Positions 1 through 10,107 of a DNA stretch of 64,000 nucleotides are shown here, piece after piece. Within the stretch, counting starts at the first letter, position 1. Each line of letters starts with the position of its first letter. This DNA comes from Streptomyces sp. STR69 (GTDB taxonomy: Bacteria > Actinomycetota > Actinomycetes > Streptomycetales > Streptomycetaceae): NCBI RefSeq assembly GCF_024519455.1, contig NZ_JALJRY010000027.1:26108-90107 (forward strand), read 5' to 3'. A program made the translations under genes and the position numbers. Under the pieces are notes generated by a model. That model was not told where the DNA came from, made no database searches, and saw only the letters and a list, made by a program, of their open reading frames with translations.

Positions 1-2167
1 AGGTGAGCCCCCAGGCGCTGCCCGGCCCCTCACGGTGCCAACTGGTGCTGAAGCCCCGGAACTCGGAGTCCTCCTTCGTCTTCGGTTTGATCTCCACCGC
101 CTTGCGGGCGTCGAGGACGACCGCGGTGTCCCCGTCGACCTTGATCTCGGGGTTGCCGACGACCGACGTGCCCACGGCCAGGCCGCTCCCGTCCCGGTCC
201 GGGATCCAGGTCGCGATGGAGTAGGTGCCGGCCGGCACCTGCCAGGTCCAGCCGGTGCCGAGGAAGCCGTACTCGTCGGGGTAGGCGCCGTTCAGCTCCT
301 GGAGGGTGTAGAGCGACGCCCCGGTGGACGGATTGCCTTCCCGGTCCACGATCGAGACCTTGAGGTTGTACGTCTTCGGTGCTTTCTCGAAGCCGACGCC
401 CGTGGTGACCTGGACGCCGCCGTCGGCGGTCGCCGTGACATGGCCCGTGTACCGGCCCTCGGCCTCCTTCTCCGGGTCGACGCCGACGGAGACGGTGGCG
501 GTGCCCCGTGCGGGCACGGTCAGGGTGTCCGCGCCCAGAGTGAGGTCGGCGAGCGAGGACGAGAGCTTCAACTCCACCGGACTGTCAGTGGTGTTGGTGT
601 ACGTGATGTCCTTGCTGACGACACCGTTGTCACCGTCCTCGAACCTGCCGAAGCTCAGCGTCGAGGTCGCGAAGACGTCCTGCTCGACCGCCCGTACGGC
701 GTCGACCCGGCCGTCGCCCTGCTCGAACACGGAGTCGTCGGCGTTCGTCTTCGCGGTGCTGGCCAGTGCCTCCTTGATCTGCTCGCCGGTCCAGTCCGGA
801 TGGGCCTGCACGACCAGCGCCGCCGTGCCCGCGACATGCGGGGTGGCCATCGAAGTGCCGCTCGCCGTCGTGTAGTCGGCGTCCACCGGCGTGCCCATGG
901 TGGTGCCGGCGGCGCGGGCCGCGGTGATGTTCACGCCCGGCGCGGTGATCTCCGGCTTGACCGCGAAGTCGCCGGGGCGCGGACCACGGCTGGAGAACGA
1001 GGCCAGCTGGTCCGACTTGTCGACCGCGCCCACGGTCAGCGCCGAGTCGGCGATGCCCGGGGTGCCCACGGTCTGCTCGCCCGGGCCCGCGTTGCCGGCC
1101 GCGATCACGAACAACGCGCCGGTGGACGCCGACAGTTGGTCGACGGTCTCACTGAGCACGTCGGAGGGACCGTACGCCGTCCCGCCCAAGGACATCGAGA
1201 CGATCTTCGCGCCGGATTGCGCCGCCCACTCCATGCCCGCGATGATCCAGGACGACTGGCCGTGGCCCGTGTCGTCCAGCACCTTGCCGACCAGCAGCCG
1301 CGCGCCAGGCGCCACCCCCTTGTACCGGCCGCCCGAGGCCGCGCCCGAGCCGACGATCGTGGACGCCACATGGGTGCCGTGACCGAAGCCGTCCTGGATC
1401 GTCTCGTCCGGTACGAAGCTCTCCGACCCGGCGATCTTCCCGGCCAGGTCCGGGTGCCCGGTGTCCACGCCCGTGTCCAGGACCGCGACCTCGACGCCCG
1501 TGCCGTCGTAGCCCGCTTTCCACACCTCGGGCGCGCCGATCTGCGGCACGCTCACGTCGAGGGACGCCTGCACCCTGGCGTCCAGCCAGACCTTGTCGAT
1601 GCCGTCGCCGAGTTGCTTCGAGGCCTTCGCGGTGGGCGCGGTACCGAGTGCCGGGGCGATGTCCGACCAGAAGGCCGTGGACTTCTTCGCGCTGAGCGCG
1701 GCGCCGTCGATCCCCGGCAGCGCCAGCGTCCGGCGCGCGCCCTCGGGGGTCTCGGTGCCCTTGCTGTACGTCGCGATGACCGGGGTGGAGCCGGTCTTCG
1801 CGTCCGTGTACCCCTGCTTGACCAGCTGGGTGACGTTGAACAGGGCCGGGTCGAGGCGGCCCGCCTTGATGAGCGGGACTGCGTCCGCCGGCAGGACGCT
1901 GATCTCGCCGTTCTTCTCGCTGGACAGGAAGGTGGCGGCCTCGCGGCCCTTGCCGCGCCGGACGTCGACGGCGTTCCTGCCGTCCGGTCCGGCGCTGAGT
2001 GTCACGGTGTCGCCGGTGATGAGGGTGACGGTCTGCGGTGGGGCGGTGCTCGGGCCCGTGAGGTGGGTGGAGACCGTGGAACCGGTGGCGGCTGTCGCGG
2101 GCGTGAGAGCCCCCGCGAGCAGTCCGGCCGTTCCGGCCACGGCCCACAGGGCGTGGAGTCTTCGCAT
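1..2167 (-). CDS. S8 family serine peptidase (subtilisin-like), C-terminus cut by window edge
   Basis: Secreted subtilisin-type protease read leftward; the frame is open through position 1, so 722 codons are visible and the C-terminus lies outside. The ATG at 2165-2167 is preceded by a strong AGGGGAGGA. Residues 1-27 form a signal peptide ending near TPATAA. The catalytic triad is visible: Asp in VAVLDTGVD (about 232), His in GHGTHVAS (about 267) and Ser in GTSMATPHVAG (about 439). Residues up to about 200 look like a propeptide, and beta-rich domains follow the catalytic core. It is divergent from the two-component system at 2446, which could control it, but that is inference from position. 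Family assignment is firm; substrate unknown. Confidence 0.95.
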   Translation of the reverse strand, partial: MRRLHALWAVAGTAGLLAGALTPATAATGSTVSTHLTGPSTAPPQTVTLITGDTVTLSAGPDGRNAVDVRRGKGREAATFLSSEKNGEISVLPADAVPLIKAGRLDPALFNVTQLVKQGYTDAKTGSTPVIATYSKGTETPEGARRTLALPGIDGAALSAKKSTAFWSDIAPALGTAPTAKASKQLGDGIDKVWLDARVQASLDVSVPQIGAPEVWKAGYDGTGVEVAVLDTGVDTGHPDLAGKIAGSESFVPDETIQDGFGHGTHVASTIVGSGAASGGRYKGVAPGARLLVGKVLDDTGHGQSSWIIAGMEWAAQSGAKIVSMSLGGTAYGPSDVLSETVDQLSASTGALFVIAAGNAGPGEQTVGTPGIADSALTVGAVDKSDQLASFSSRGPRPGDFAVKPEITAPGVNITAARAAGTTMGTPVDADYTTASGTSMATPHVAGTAALVVQAHPDWTGEQIKEALASTAKTNADDSVFEQGDGRVDAVRAVEQDVFATSTLSFGRFEDGDNGVVSKDITYTNTTDSPVELKLSSSLADLTLGADTLTVPARGTATVSVGVDPEKEAEGRYTGHVTATADGGVQVTTGVGFEKAPKTYNLKVSIVDREGNPSTGASLYTLQELNGAYPDEYGFLGTGWTWQVPAGTYSIATWIPDRDGSGLAVGTSVVGNPEIKVDGDTAVVLDARKAVEIKPKTKEDSEFRGFSTSWHREGPGSAWGLT

Positions 2168-2189
2168 GGGTGGACGTCCTCCCCTGAAC

Positions 2190-2205
2190 GCGGAAACGCT
2201 TCCGC
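2190..2205. promoter_or_regulatory. near-palindromic candidate operator upstream of the S8 peptidase
   Basis: GCGGAAACGCTTCCGC is an inverted repeat (arms GCGGAA/TTCCGC around ACGC) lying 23 bp upstream of the peptidase start and within its probable promoter/leader. The layout resembles LacI-family operators, but no regulator is assigned. Confidence 0.35.
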
Positions 2206-2445
2206 CCGGTGAGCGGAAGCCAGCCATCAGAGTGAGTGCCGGGGCGAGGGCGGCTCAAGGGAATCACGTGGCCGGAGAGTGCCAACGCCCCCTTCGGTCA
2301 AGGAAGTTGGCGAATCCGCCGGTCGGGGCGGGTGGCCCCGGCCCCTCGCCCGCCCGTGCCCTCGCCCCGGATTCCCGTCCGCTCGCACGGCTGCGCCTCA
2401 GGTGGAACACAGGATTCCCTCAGCGGACCGGGACAGAATCCGGAC

Positions 2446-3167
<722 letters not shown>

Positions 3168-3171
<4 letters not shown>

Positions 3172-4736
3172 ACCTCCTGACCCGCAACCGAGGCCGCCTG
3201 CAAGGCCGTTCACTCCGCACCCGCCTGCTGCTCTTCATCAGCGCCACCCTGGTGGTGGTCTGCGCCGCGATGTCCCTCACCACGGTCTTCGTCCAACGCG
3301 CCTATCTGCTGGGCGACTTGGACGACCGGGTCGTCGACGCGGCCCAGCGAAGCCTGGGCGGGGCCGAACACCACCCGGGCTTCGACGGGGACCTCGGGTT
3401 CCTCATGGAGAACGGCCACGCCGTCGGGACGCTCGCCGCACGGTTCGACGACAGCGGCTCGATCATCGCCGCGGCCGTCGTCAGGCAGGACGCCCCGCCC
3501 CAGAACCTCACCGCCGCCCAGCGCGCAGCCCTCGCGGGCATCACGGCCGACAGCGCGATGCACACCCGGTCCGTCCCCGGCCTCGGCACCTACCGGCTCA
3601 GGGCCCTCGACACCGGTGGCGTCCGGGTCCTCACCGGGCTCCCGATGGACGACGTACAGGACATGATCAGCGGTCTGGTGGCGGTCGAGGCGGGCGTCGC
3701 CCTCGTCGGACTGACCGCGGCGGGCTGTCTGTGCGCGGTGGTCATACGACGGCAGCTACGGCCGCTCGGCCGGGTCGCCGCCACCGCAGTCCAGGTCTCC
3801 CGCTCACCGCTCGGCCACGGCGAGGTCACCGCGCTGACCCGGGTGCCCGAGCGGGACACCGACCCGGGCAGCGAGGCAGGACAGGTCGGCGCCGCGCTCA
3901 ACCGCATGATCGACCACGTCGAGTCCTCGCTCGCCGAACGCCAGCGCAGCGAGGAGCAGATGCGCCGCAGCGAGGAACGCATGCGCCGCTTCCTCGCCGA
4001 CGCCAGCCACGAACTCCGCACCCCGCTGGCCTCCATCGCGGGCTACGCCGAGCTGATGAACCGCGGCACCGACCGCATCGAACCCGGGCTCGCCTGGCGC
4101 CGGGTCACCGCCGAGTCGGCGCGGATGACGGGCCTGGTGGAGGACCTGCTGCTGCTCGCCCGGCTCGACGAGGGCCGGCCGCTGCAGTCCGCCGAGGTGG
4201 ACCTCGCGGCCGTGCTCGCCGAGGCGGTCTGGGACGCGCGCGCCGCCGGCACCGGCCACGAGTGGCAGCTCCACCTGTCCCTGGACGCCCCCGCCCTGGT
4301 GATCGGCGACGAGGCCCGACTGCACCAGGTGTTGGCCAACCTGTTGGCCAACGCGCGTATGCACACACCTGTTGGCACGACGGTCACGGCGAGCGTCGAG
4401 GCCACGGCCGCCCACACCGTCGTCATCCGGGTGCGCGACGACGGCCCCGGCATCCCCCCGACCCTGCTGCCCACGGTCTTCGAACGCTTCACCCGCGCCG
4501 ACGCCTCCCGCGCCCGGTCCGGCGGCAAGGAGGGCGGCTCCGGCCTCGGCCTGGCCATCGCGACGGCGATCACCGGAGCCCACGGCGGCCGTATCGACGT
4601 GACCAGCGTCCCCGGCCGCACGGAGTTCACCATCGAACTCCCGGCAGCCGAACTCCCGCCCGCCGAAACACAGATACGCGCCCGCACGGCGCCGGTCCAA
4701 CCGCTGTACGGGCGCGTCTCCGCGACCGACCGCTAG
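3168..4736 (+). CDS. HAMP-domain sensor histidine kinase
   Basis: Membrane sensor kinase of 522 residues, partner of the upstream regulator (start overlaps its stop by 4 nt). A first membrane helix lies near residues 20-43 (LLLFISATLVVVCAAMSL), an extracytoplasmic sensor region of about 120 residues follows, and a second helix lies near 165-190 before the HAMP linker. The dimerisation/phosphoacceptor box FLADASHELRTPLASIAG carries His at about 281. ATPase boxes are present: N-box LANLLANARMHTP, G1 DDGPGIP and G2 GSGLGLAIA. The stop TAG lies in a CTAG palindrome shared with the stop of the convergent ORF at 4733-5116. The signal sensed cannot be read from sequence. Confidence 0.95.
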
Positions 4737-5116
4737 GGAGTGGTCGTGAACGAGTCGAAGTCGGCCCCGCCCGTGGTCCCCGAGGCGTGCGAGGTCCGGG
4801 TCAGGCCGACGTCCTGGGTGGCCGCGGCGGTCGGGACGTCGATCGTGCCGACCAGGTTCCAGGTGACGTCGTCGGTGGAGTAATAGCCGCTGTACGTGGT
4901 GCCGTTGCGGACCAGCTTCAGCCACGACGGGTAGACGGCGGTGCCGGTGGAGTCCTGTGCGTCGGCCTCCGGCAGTGCGAACAACGGCCCGCAGAAGTCG
5001 CTGAGTTGGCGATTGACCCGGGCGAGCCGCTCCTGCCGCTGCGTCAGCCGCAGACCGTTGAGGTATGTGGCGGCATACCCGGCGAAGGCCGGCGCGACCG
5101 TGACGACTGCGATCAT
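4733..5116 (-). pseudogene. chimeric ORF: N-terminus of a small membrane-associated protein joined to the C-terminus of a secreted glycosidase-type protein
   Basis: 127 codons. Residues 1-52 (AGYAATYLNGLRL, QERLARVNRQLSDFCGPLF) match a Streptomyces family that begins with a short membrane helix followed by a VNRQLSDFYGPLFAL motif; that family is normally much longer. From about residue 55 onward (YPSWLKLVRNG, YSGYYSTDDVTW, ATQDVGLTRTSH) the sequence is instead the end of a DUF1349/concanavalin-like domain found at the C-terminus of secreted glycoside hydrolases. No known protein has these two parts in this order, so I read it as the scar of a deletion that fused two genes in frame. It may still be translated. 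The stop overlaps the kinase stop. Confidence 0.6.
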
Positions 5117-5227
5117 GGCGGGATCGTATGAGACTCGGCTCCCGAACGAGCCGGCCCCAAGCGCGACTCCGGGGCCGCCCGCCGTTTACAGCCTCCCCAG
5201 TCCGCGCTAACTTCACGGACAGTGGGG

Positions 5228-5241
5228 TGGGAGCGCTCCCA
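5228..5241. promoter_or_regulatory. perfect CebR-type operator upstream of the LPMO gene
   Basis: TGGGAGCGCTCCCA is a perfect 14-bp palindrome identical to the established CebR (cellobiose/cellotriose-responsive LacI-family repressor) consensus of Streptomyces. It lies 107 bp upstream of the AA10 gene start, in the intergenic region with the chimeric ORF. This places the LPMO in the cellulose-utilisation regulon. Confidence 0.85.
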
Positions 5242-5348
5242 CCCGCCCGACGGTCCGGAACCCGCCGGATGGCGCCGGATCGCCCCACCCCACGCCTCCA
5301 CCTCCGCATGTTCCTCACGACCGCCGAGCGAAGGGACGTAGAACTGTC

Positions 5349-6443
5349 ATGCCTATGACAACATCAACCCAAGTCCCGGTAACCAACGCGCGATTACCAC
5401 GCCCCACCCCCCACCGAGCCCTCTTCCTCACCCTCCTCGCCCTGCTCACCACCCTCCCCGCCCTGGCCCTGATCCTCGCCACCGGTGGCCGGGCCGAGGC
5501 CCACGGCACACCCATGAACCCCGCCAGTCGCACCTTCCTCTGCTGGCAGGACGCGCTGACCGCCACCGGCGAGATCAAGCCCATCAACCAGGCCTGCAAA
5601 GCGGCTCAACAGGTCAGCGGCACAACGCCGTTCTACAACTGGTTCTCGGTGCTGCGTTCCGACGGCGCCGGCCGCACCCGCGGCTTCGTGCCGGACGGTC
5701 AGTTGTGCAGCGGCGGCAACCCCAACTTCACCGGCTTCAACCTCCCGCGCGACGACTGGCCGCTCACCCACCTCACCTCGGGCGCGACGGTCGACTTCTC
5801 GTACAACGCCTGGGCGGCGCACCCGGGTTGGTTCTACGTCTACCTCACCAAGGATGGCTTCGACCCGACGAAGGCACTCACCTGGGACGACATGGAGGCC
5901 ACCCCGTTCCTCACCGTCGACCACCCGCCGCTCAACGGCACTCCGGGCACGGTCGAGGCCAACTACTCCTGGACCGGGCAGCTTCCGGCGAACAAGTCGG
6001 GGCGGCACATCATCTACATGGTCTGGCAGCGCTCGGACAGCACGGAGACCTTCTACTCCTGCTCCGATGTCGTATTCGACGGCGGCAACGGAGAAGTGAC
6101 GGGTATTCACGACCCGGGCAACCCCACCGACCCGGTACCCGGAGTCTGTTCGGCCACCCGCCGTACGACGGGCAGTTGGCCCGGCGGCTACCAGTCCGAG
6201 GTGACCGTCACCAACTCCGGCGACGTCCCGATGCTCGGCTGGATGGTCAACTGGACTCTCCCGAGCGGGCAGTCGGTCGCCAGTCTCTGGAACGGCAACG
6301 CGACCTACACCGGCCAGGACGTGATGGTCCACAACGCCGACTGGAACGGCTCACTGAGTCCGGGGCAGAGCACCACCTTCGGCTACGTCGTGAACGGCGA
6401 CGGCGGTGACCCGGCAACTGCCCTTCCCTGCCAGGTCGGTTGA
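5349..6443 (+). CDS. secreted AA10 lytic polysaccharide monooxygenase with C-terminal CBM2
   Basis: Copper enzyme that oxidatively cleaves crystalline cellulose and/or chitin outside the cell; 364 residues. The long signal peptide has its hydrophobic core at about 25-46 and cleaves after AEA, leaving His52 as the mature N-terminus of the histidine brace (HGTPMNPASRTFLCWQ). The second brace histidine is in NAWAAHPGWF and the axial Phe is in CSDVVF. A short linker leads to a CBM2 module (about 265-364; CSATRRTTGSWPGGYQ to ATALPCQVG). Start ATG 5349 has GAAGGGA upstream; ATG 5355 is an alternative. Leu16 is encoded by TTA. CebR-type control is predicted from the upstream operator. Whether it acts on cellulose or chitin cannot be settled here, though CebR control favours cellulose. 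Confidence 0.95.
   Translation: MPMTTSTQVPVTNARLPRPTPHRALFLTLLALLTTLPALALILATGGRAEAHGTPMNPASRTFLCWQDALTATGEIKPINQACKAAQQVSGTTPFYNWFSVLRSDGAGRTRGFVPDGQLCSGGNPNFTGFNLPRDDWPLTHLTSGATVDFSYNAWAAHPGWFYVYLTKDGFDPTKALTWDDMEATPFLTVDHPPLNGTPGTVEANYSWTGQLPANKSGRHIIYMVWQRSDSTETFYSCSDVVFDGGNGEVTGIHDPGNPTDPVPGVCSATRRTTGSWPGGYQSEVTVTNSGDVPMLGWMVNWTLPSGQSVASLWNGNATYTGQDVMVHNADWNGSLSPGQSTTFGYVVNGDGGDPATALPCQVG
5394..5396 (+). other. TTA leucine codon (bldA-dependent) in the LPMO signal peptide
   Basis: Counting from ATG 5349, codon 16 is TTA. In Streptomyces TTA is read only by the developmentally regulated bldA tRNA. It lies near the 5' end of the gene, as is common for regulatory TTA codons. Confidence 0.85.
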
Positions 6444-6556
6444 GCCGGTGCTCGGGGCGGACCCGGTGGTCGGGGGCCACCGGGTCCGCGAGCCGGGCAG
6501 GGAATGGGGGTTCAACCTGCCCGGGTGGTGCGTGGCTTGGGACGGCACTGCGGTGC

Positions 6557-6568
6557 GACAACGTTGTC
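6557..6568. promoter_or_regulatory. GACAACGTTGTC operator, copy 1 (first GH92 gene)
   Basis: Perfect 12-bp palindrome with a CG centre typical of LacI-family operators. The identical sequence occurs upstream of the second GH92 gene at 14307, and a one-mismatch copy lies 45 bp downstream, so a common regulator for the two mannosidase genes is likely. The regulator is not identified. Confidence 0.7.
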
Positions 6569-6601
6569 AAATGGTCTGCATACGACTCTACCGCCTCAAC
6601 G

Positions 6602-6613
6602 GACAACGATGTC
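6602..6613. promoter_or_regulatory. GACAACGATGTC operator, copy 2 (one mismatch)
   Basis: Second copy of the GH92-associated motif, spaced 45 bp centre to centre from copy 1 (about 4 helical turns), so both could be bound on the same DNA face. One base departs from the perfect palindrome. Confidence 0.55.
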
Positions 6614-6767
6614 AAGCTAGTTGGCCTGCGGACGCCGTCCGAGTGGCTGCCCTGCGCGCCCCCGCCGACCCATGCGCTCTTCCGTGGTACGGGTGGCGCA
6701 CGCTACTGTCCCTGCGGCTTGTGCGACCTGTGGTGCGCGACCCGTCCGAAGGAGGAGGGGCCGCGTC

Positions 6768-9700
6768 ATGCGTTTCCGTCCCATGTCCCTGTTGCTCGCC
6801 GCCGCACTCGCGGTCGGCGGCGCCACCCCCGCCCTGGCGGCCACTGCCGCCCCACCGCAACTCGTCAAGGACCCCAGCGCCTACGTCGACCCGCTGATCG
6901 GCACCAAGAACGGCGGCAATGTCTTCCCGGGCGCCGTCGTGCCCTTCGGCATGCTCTCCTGGAGCCCGGAGAACACCAGAGGCGGCGCGACGAGCACCGC
7001 CGCACCAGGCGGCTACCAGTACGACGCCACCCGCATCCGCGGCTTCAGCCTCACCCACATGTCCGGCACGGGCTGTGCGGGCGGCAGCGGGGACATCCCG
7101 TTCTTCCCGTACGCCGGTGAGGTCACCTCCTCCCCGGCGAGCGACACCAAGGACGCCGTCTACGCCTCCGACTTCAGCCACACCGCCGAGACCGCCGAAC
7201 CCGGCCACTACAAGGTCGGCCTCGCGTCCGGCGTCACCGCCGACCTCACCGCGACGGCCCGCACCGGCTCCGGCCGCTTCACCTACCCGGCCGACAAGCC
7301 CGCCTCGCTGCTGATCCGCACCGCCAACTCCGAGGTGGGCTCGACCGATTCGTCGGTCACCATCGACCCGGCGACCCGCAAGGTCTCCGGCTCGGTCACC
7401 TCCGGCAACTTCTGCGGCTACCTCGACCCCGAGGGTCAACGCGCCTACTACACCCTCTACTTCACCGCCACCTTCGACCGGGACTTCAAGACCACCGGCA
7501 CCTGGCAGGACGACAAGCTGACCCCGGGGTCGACCTCCGCGACCGGTGGCACGGGCGGGTTCACGAACGGCGGCCGTCCAGTCGCGGGCAAGGGCGCGGG
7601 CGGCTACGTCGAGTTCGAGCCCGGCACCGGCCCGGTCGGCGTCAAGGTCGGTATCTCCTACGTCAGTCAGGCCGGCGCCGAGGCCAACCTCGCGGCGGAG
7701 AACCCGCCGAAGCGCTCCTTCGACGCGGTCGAGGACGCGGCCCACCGTGCCTGGCGCGACCAGCTCGGCGCGATCAAGGTCGGCGGCGGCACCGACACCG
7801 AGCGCACCACCTTCTACACCGCGCTCTACCACGCCCTCCTGCACCCGAACGTCATCAGCGACGCCGACCGCAGATACACGGGCAGCGACGGCAAGGTGCA
7901 CAAGATCAGCCGGGGGCATCAAGCGCAGTACGGCACCTTCTCCGGCTGGGACATCTACCGGTCGCAGGTCCAACTGCTCACCCTCCTCAGCCCGCGCACC
8001 GGCTCGGACATCGCGCAGTCCCTCTACGAACTCGCCCAGCAGAACGGCGGCATCTGGGACCGCTGGCTGCACGGCGCGAGCGGCACCCACGTCATGAACG
8101 GCGACCCCTCACCGACCGCCCTGGCCGGCATCCGTGCCTTCGGCGGCACCGACTTCGACCTGAAGGGGGCACTCGCGTCCCTCGTCCAGGCGGCGACCGT
8201 GCCCACCGCGCAGGACCTCTCCTCCTCGGGCAAGCCGGTGCTGTCTGTGGGCCAACGCCCGTCCCTCGACAAGTACTTGAACCTGCACTACATGCCGTCG
8301 GTCTCCAACGCCTGGGGCGGCGCCGCCGAGACCCTGGAGATGTCCACGGCGGACTTCGCGCTCTCCCAACTCGCCACGGCGGCAGGGAAGAAGAGCACGG
8401 CGGCCGACTTCGCCAAGCGCGCCCAGTGGTGGCAGAACAACTTCAACATCGCCGCCGACCCCACCGGCGGCTACATCGCCAACCGCAAGGCGGACGGCAG
8501 TTGGGTCACCGGCTTCACCCCGGGCACCGGCAACGGCTTCGTGGAGGGCACGGCCGCCCAGTACACCTGGATGGTCCAGCACAACCCGGCGGGCCTCTTC
8601 GCGGCGATGGGCGGCACGGACAAGGCGCTCGCCCGCCTCGACTCCTTCTTCCATGAGGCGGACGGGAGTTGGGCCTTCACGGGCAGCGGCGGCGACAAGT
8701 CCGAGCTGGACAACGAGCCGTCCGTCAACGTCCCCTACCTCTACGACTACGCGGGTGCGCCCTACAAGACCCAGGAGACGGTCAGGGCGGCCATGAAGCA
8801 GCTCTGGACCACCGACCCGGCCGGCATCCCCGGCAACGACGACCTCGGCGAGATGTCGTCCTGGTACGTCTTCTCCGCACTCGGCATGTACCCCCAGGTC
8901 CCCTCCCGCGCCGAACTCACCCTCGCCTCCCCGCTGTTCGAGCGCATCGAGATCAAGCGCCCGCACGGCAACGACATCTCCATCCGCGCGCAGGGCGCCG
9001 CGACCGACGCCCCGTACATCCAGTCCCTGAAGGTCAACGGCCGTAGCACGCAACAACCTTGGCTCTCCTCCTCGATCGTCAGGAACGGCGGCACCCTCGA
9101 CTACACCCTCTCCACCACCCCGAACCGCACCTGGGGCAGCGACCCGGCCGACGCCCCGCCGTCCTTCCGCACCGGCGAACAGCCCTACCAGATCGGCGTC
9201 GGCCCCACCGCCGCGACCCTCGCGCCCGGAGACAGCACCAAGGTCAACATCAAGGCCCTGGCCCTCAGCGGCGGCACCGGACCGGAGGTCCGCTACAGCG
9301 TCGAGACGCCCGCCGGAGTCACGGCAACTCCCGCGCAGGGAACGGTGGTCGACGGCTCGCAGGACATCACCCTCACCGCCGCCGACGACGTCAAGCAGGG
9401 CTTCTACGACGTGAAGGTCACCGTCACCTCGGGCGACACGTCGTACGAGCAGCCGGTGTCCCTGACGGTCGCCGCGCCCGGCACCCTGCTCGCCGCCTAC
9501 AACAACACCGGTGTCTCCGACGACACCGGTGAGCACGACGAGGCGGACTTCGACGGGGGCGGCTGGAGCTACTCCCTCCAGGCGCTCGCGGCGGCCGGGC
9601 TGACCCCGGGCGGCGCGGGCACGGTGGACGGGCTCGGCTTCACCTGGCCCAACTCGCCGAACGGGCGCCCGGACAATGTCTCGGCTGCCGGTCAGACCCT

Positions 9701-10040
9701 CCAACTCGCGCAGCCCGCGGCCAACTTGTCCTTCGTCGGCAGCGCGGTCAACGGCAACCAGCAGACGAAGGCGACCGTCACCTACACCGACGGCAGCACG
9801 GATGTGATCGATCTGTCCTTCACGGACTGGACGGTCGGCGGTGGCGGCGGAACCGTGCAGTACGGCAACGAGATCGTCGCCAGGTCCGCGTACCGCAATG
9901 TCGCGGGTGCGGACAAGGACCCGGTCGTCACTTATGTGTTCGCCACCAAGCCGTTCGCGGCACCCACGGGCAAGACCATCAAGAGCGTGACACTTCCGGA
10001 CGACCCGGATCTCCATGTGTTCACCCTTGCGGTGAACTGA
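6768..10040 (+). CDS. secreted GH92 family alpha-mannosidase with C-terminal accessory domains
   Basis: Predicted calcium-dependent exo-alpha-mannosidase, 1090 residues. ATG 6768 has GGAGGAGG nine bases upstream and starts a clear signal peptide (MSLLLAAALAVGG to PALAA). The GH92 start VDPLIGTKNGGNVFPGA follows at about residue 43, and the diagnostic C-terminal block GNDDLGEMSSWYVFSALGMY lies at about 687-706; the acidic residues there belong to the catalytic/Ca region in this family. After about 810 come a NEW3-like beta-sandwich (VETPAGVTATPAQG) and a final beta-rich domain of about 180 residues, probably carbohydrate binding. Host glycoprotein, fungal or yeast mannan are possible substrates. 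Tandem operators upstream link it to the GH92 at 10490. Confidence 0.93.
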   Translation: MRFRPMSLLLAAALAVGGATPALAATAAPPQLVKDPSAYVDPLIGTKNGGNVFPGAVVPFGMLSWSPENTRGGATSTAAPGGYQYDATRIRGFSLTHMSGTGCAGGSGDIPFFPYAGEVTSSPASDTKDAVYASDFSHTAETAEPGHYKVGLASGVTADLTATARTGSGRFTYPADKPASLLIRTANSEVGSTDSSVTIDPATRKVSGSVTSGNFCGYLDPEGQRAYYTLYFTATFDRDFKTTGTWQDDKLTPGSTSATGGTGGFTNGGRPVAGKGAGGYVEFEPGTGPVGVKVGISYVSQAGAEANLAAENPPKRSFDAVEDAAHRAWRDQLGAIKVGGGTDTERTTFYTALYHALLHPNVISDADRRYTGSDGKVHKISRGHQAQYGTFSGWDIYRSQVQLLTLLSPRTGSDIAQSLYELAQQNGGIWDRWLHGASGTHVMNGDPSPTALAGIRAFGGTDFDLKGALASLVQAATVPTAQDLSSSGKPVLSVGQRPSLDKYLNLHYMPSVSNAWGGAAETLEMSTADFALSQLATAAGKKSTAADFAKRAQWWQNNFNIAADPTGGYIANRKADGSWVTGFTPGTGNGFVEGTAAQYTWMVQHNPAGLFAAMGGTDKALARLDSFFHEADGSWAFTGSGGDKSELDNEPSVNVPYLYDYAGAPYKTQETVRAAMKQLWTTDPAGIPGNDDLGEMSSWYVFSALGMYPQVPSRAELTLASPLFERIEIKRPHGNDISIRAQGAATDAPYIQSLKVNGRSTQQPWLSSSIVRNGGTLDYTLSTTPNRTWGSDPADAPPSFRTGEQPYQIGVGPTAATLAPGDSTKVNIKALALSGGTGPEVRYSVETPAGVTATPAQGTVVDGSQDITLTAADDVKQGFYDVKVTVTSGDTSYEQPVSLTVAAPGTLLAAYNNTGVSDDTGEHDEADFDGGGWSYSLQALAAAGLTPGGAGTVDGLGFTWPNSPNGRPDNVSAAGQTLQLAQPAANLSFVGSAVNGNQQTKATVTYTDGSTDVIDLSFTDWTVGGGGGTVQYGNEIVARSAYRNVAGADKDPVVTYVFATKPFAAPTGKTIKSVTLPDDPDLHVFTLAVN

Positions 10041-10107
10041 CGTCCACTATGTGTGCCCTCGCCCGTTCCGGTGGCGGGGGCACACCGGCGCGTGCGAGCA
10101 TCCGCAG

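Larger units (their letters stand above)
6444..6767. other. 324-bp intergenic region with tandem operator copies
   Basis: Holds no credible gene. It carries the two GACAACGTTGTC-type sites at 6557 and 6602 and the GGAGGAGG ribosome site (6751-6758) of the GH92 gene downstream. The frame of the GH92 gene is open for 49 codons into it, but those codons show no signal peptide or similarity to the family. Confidence 0.6.
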
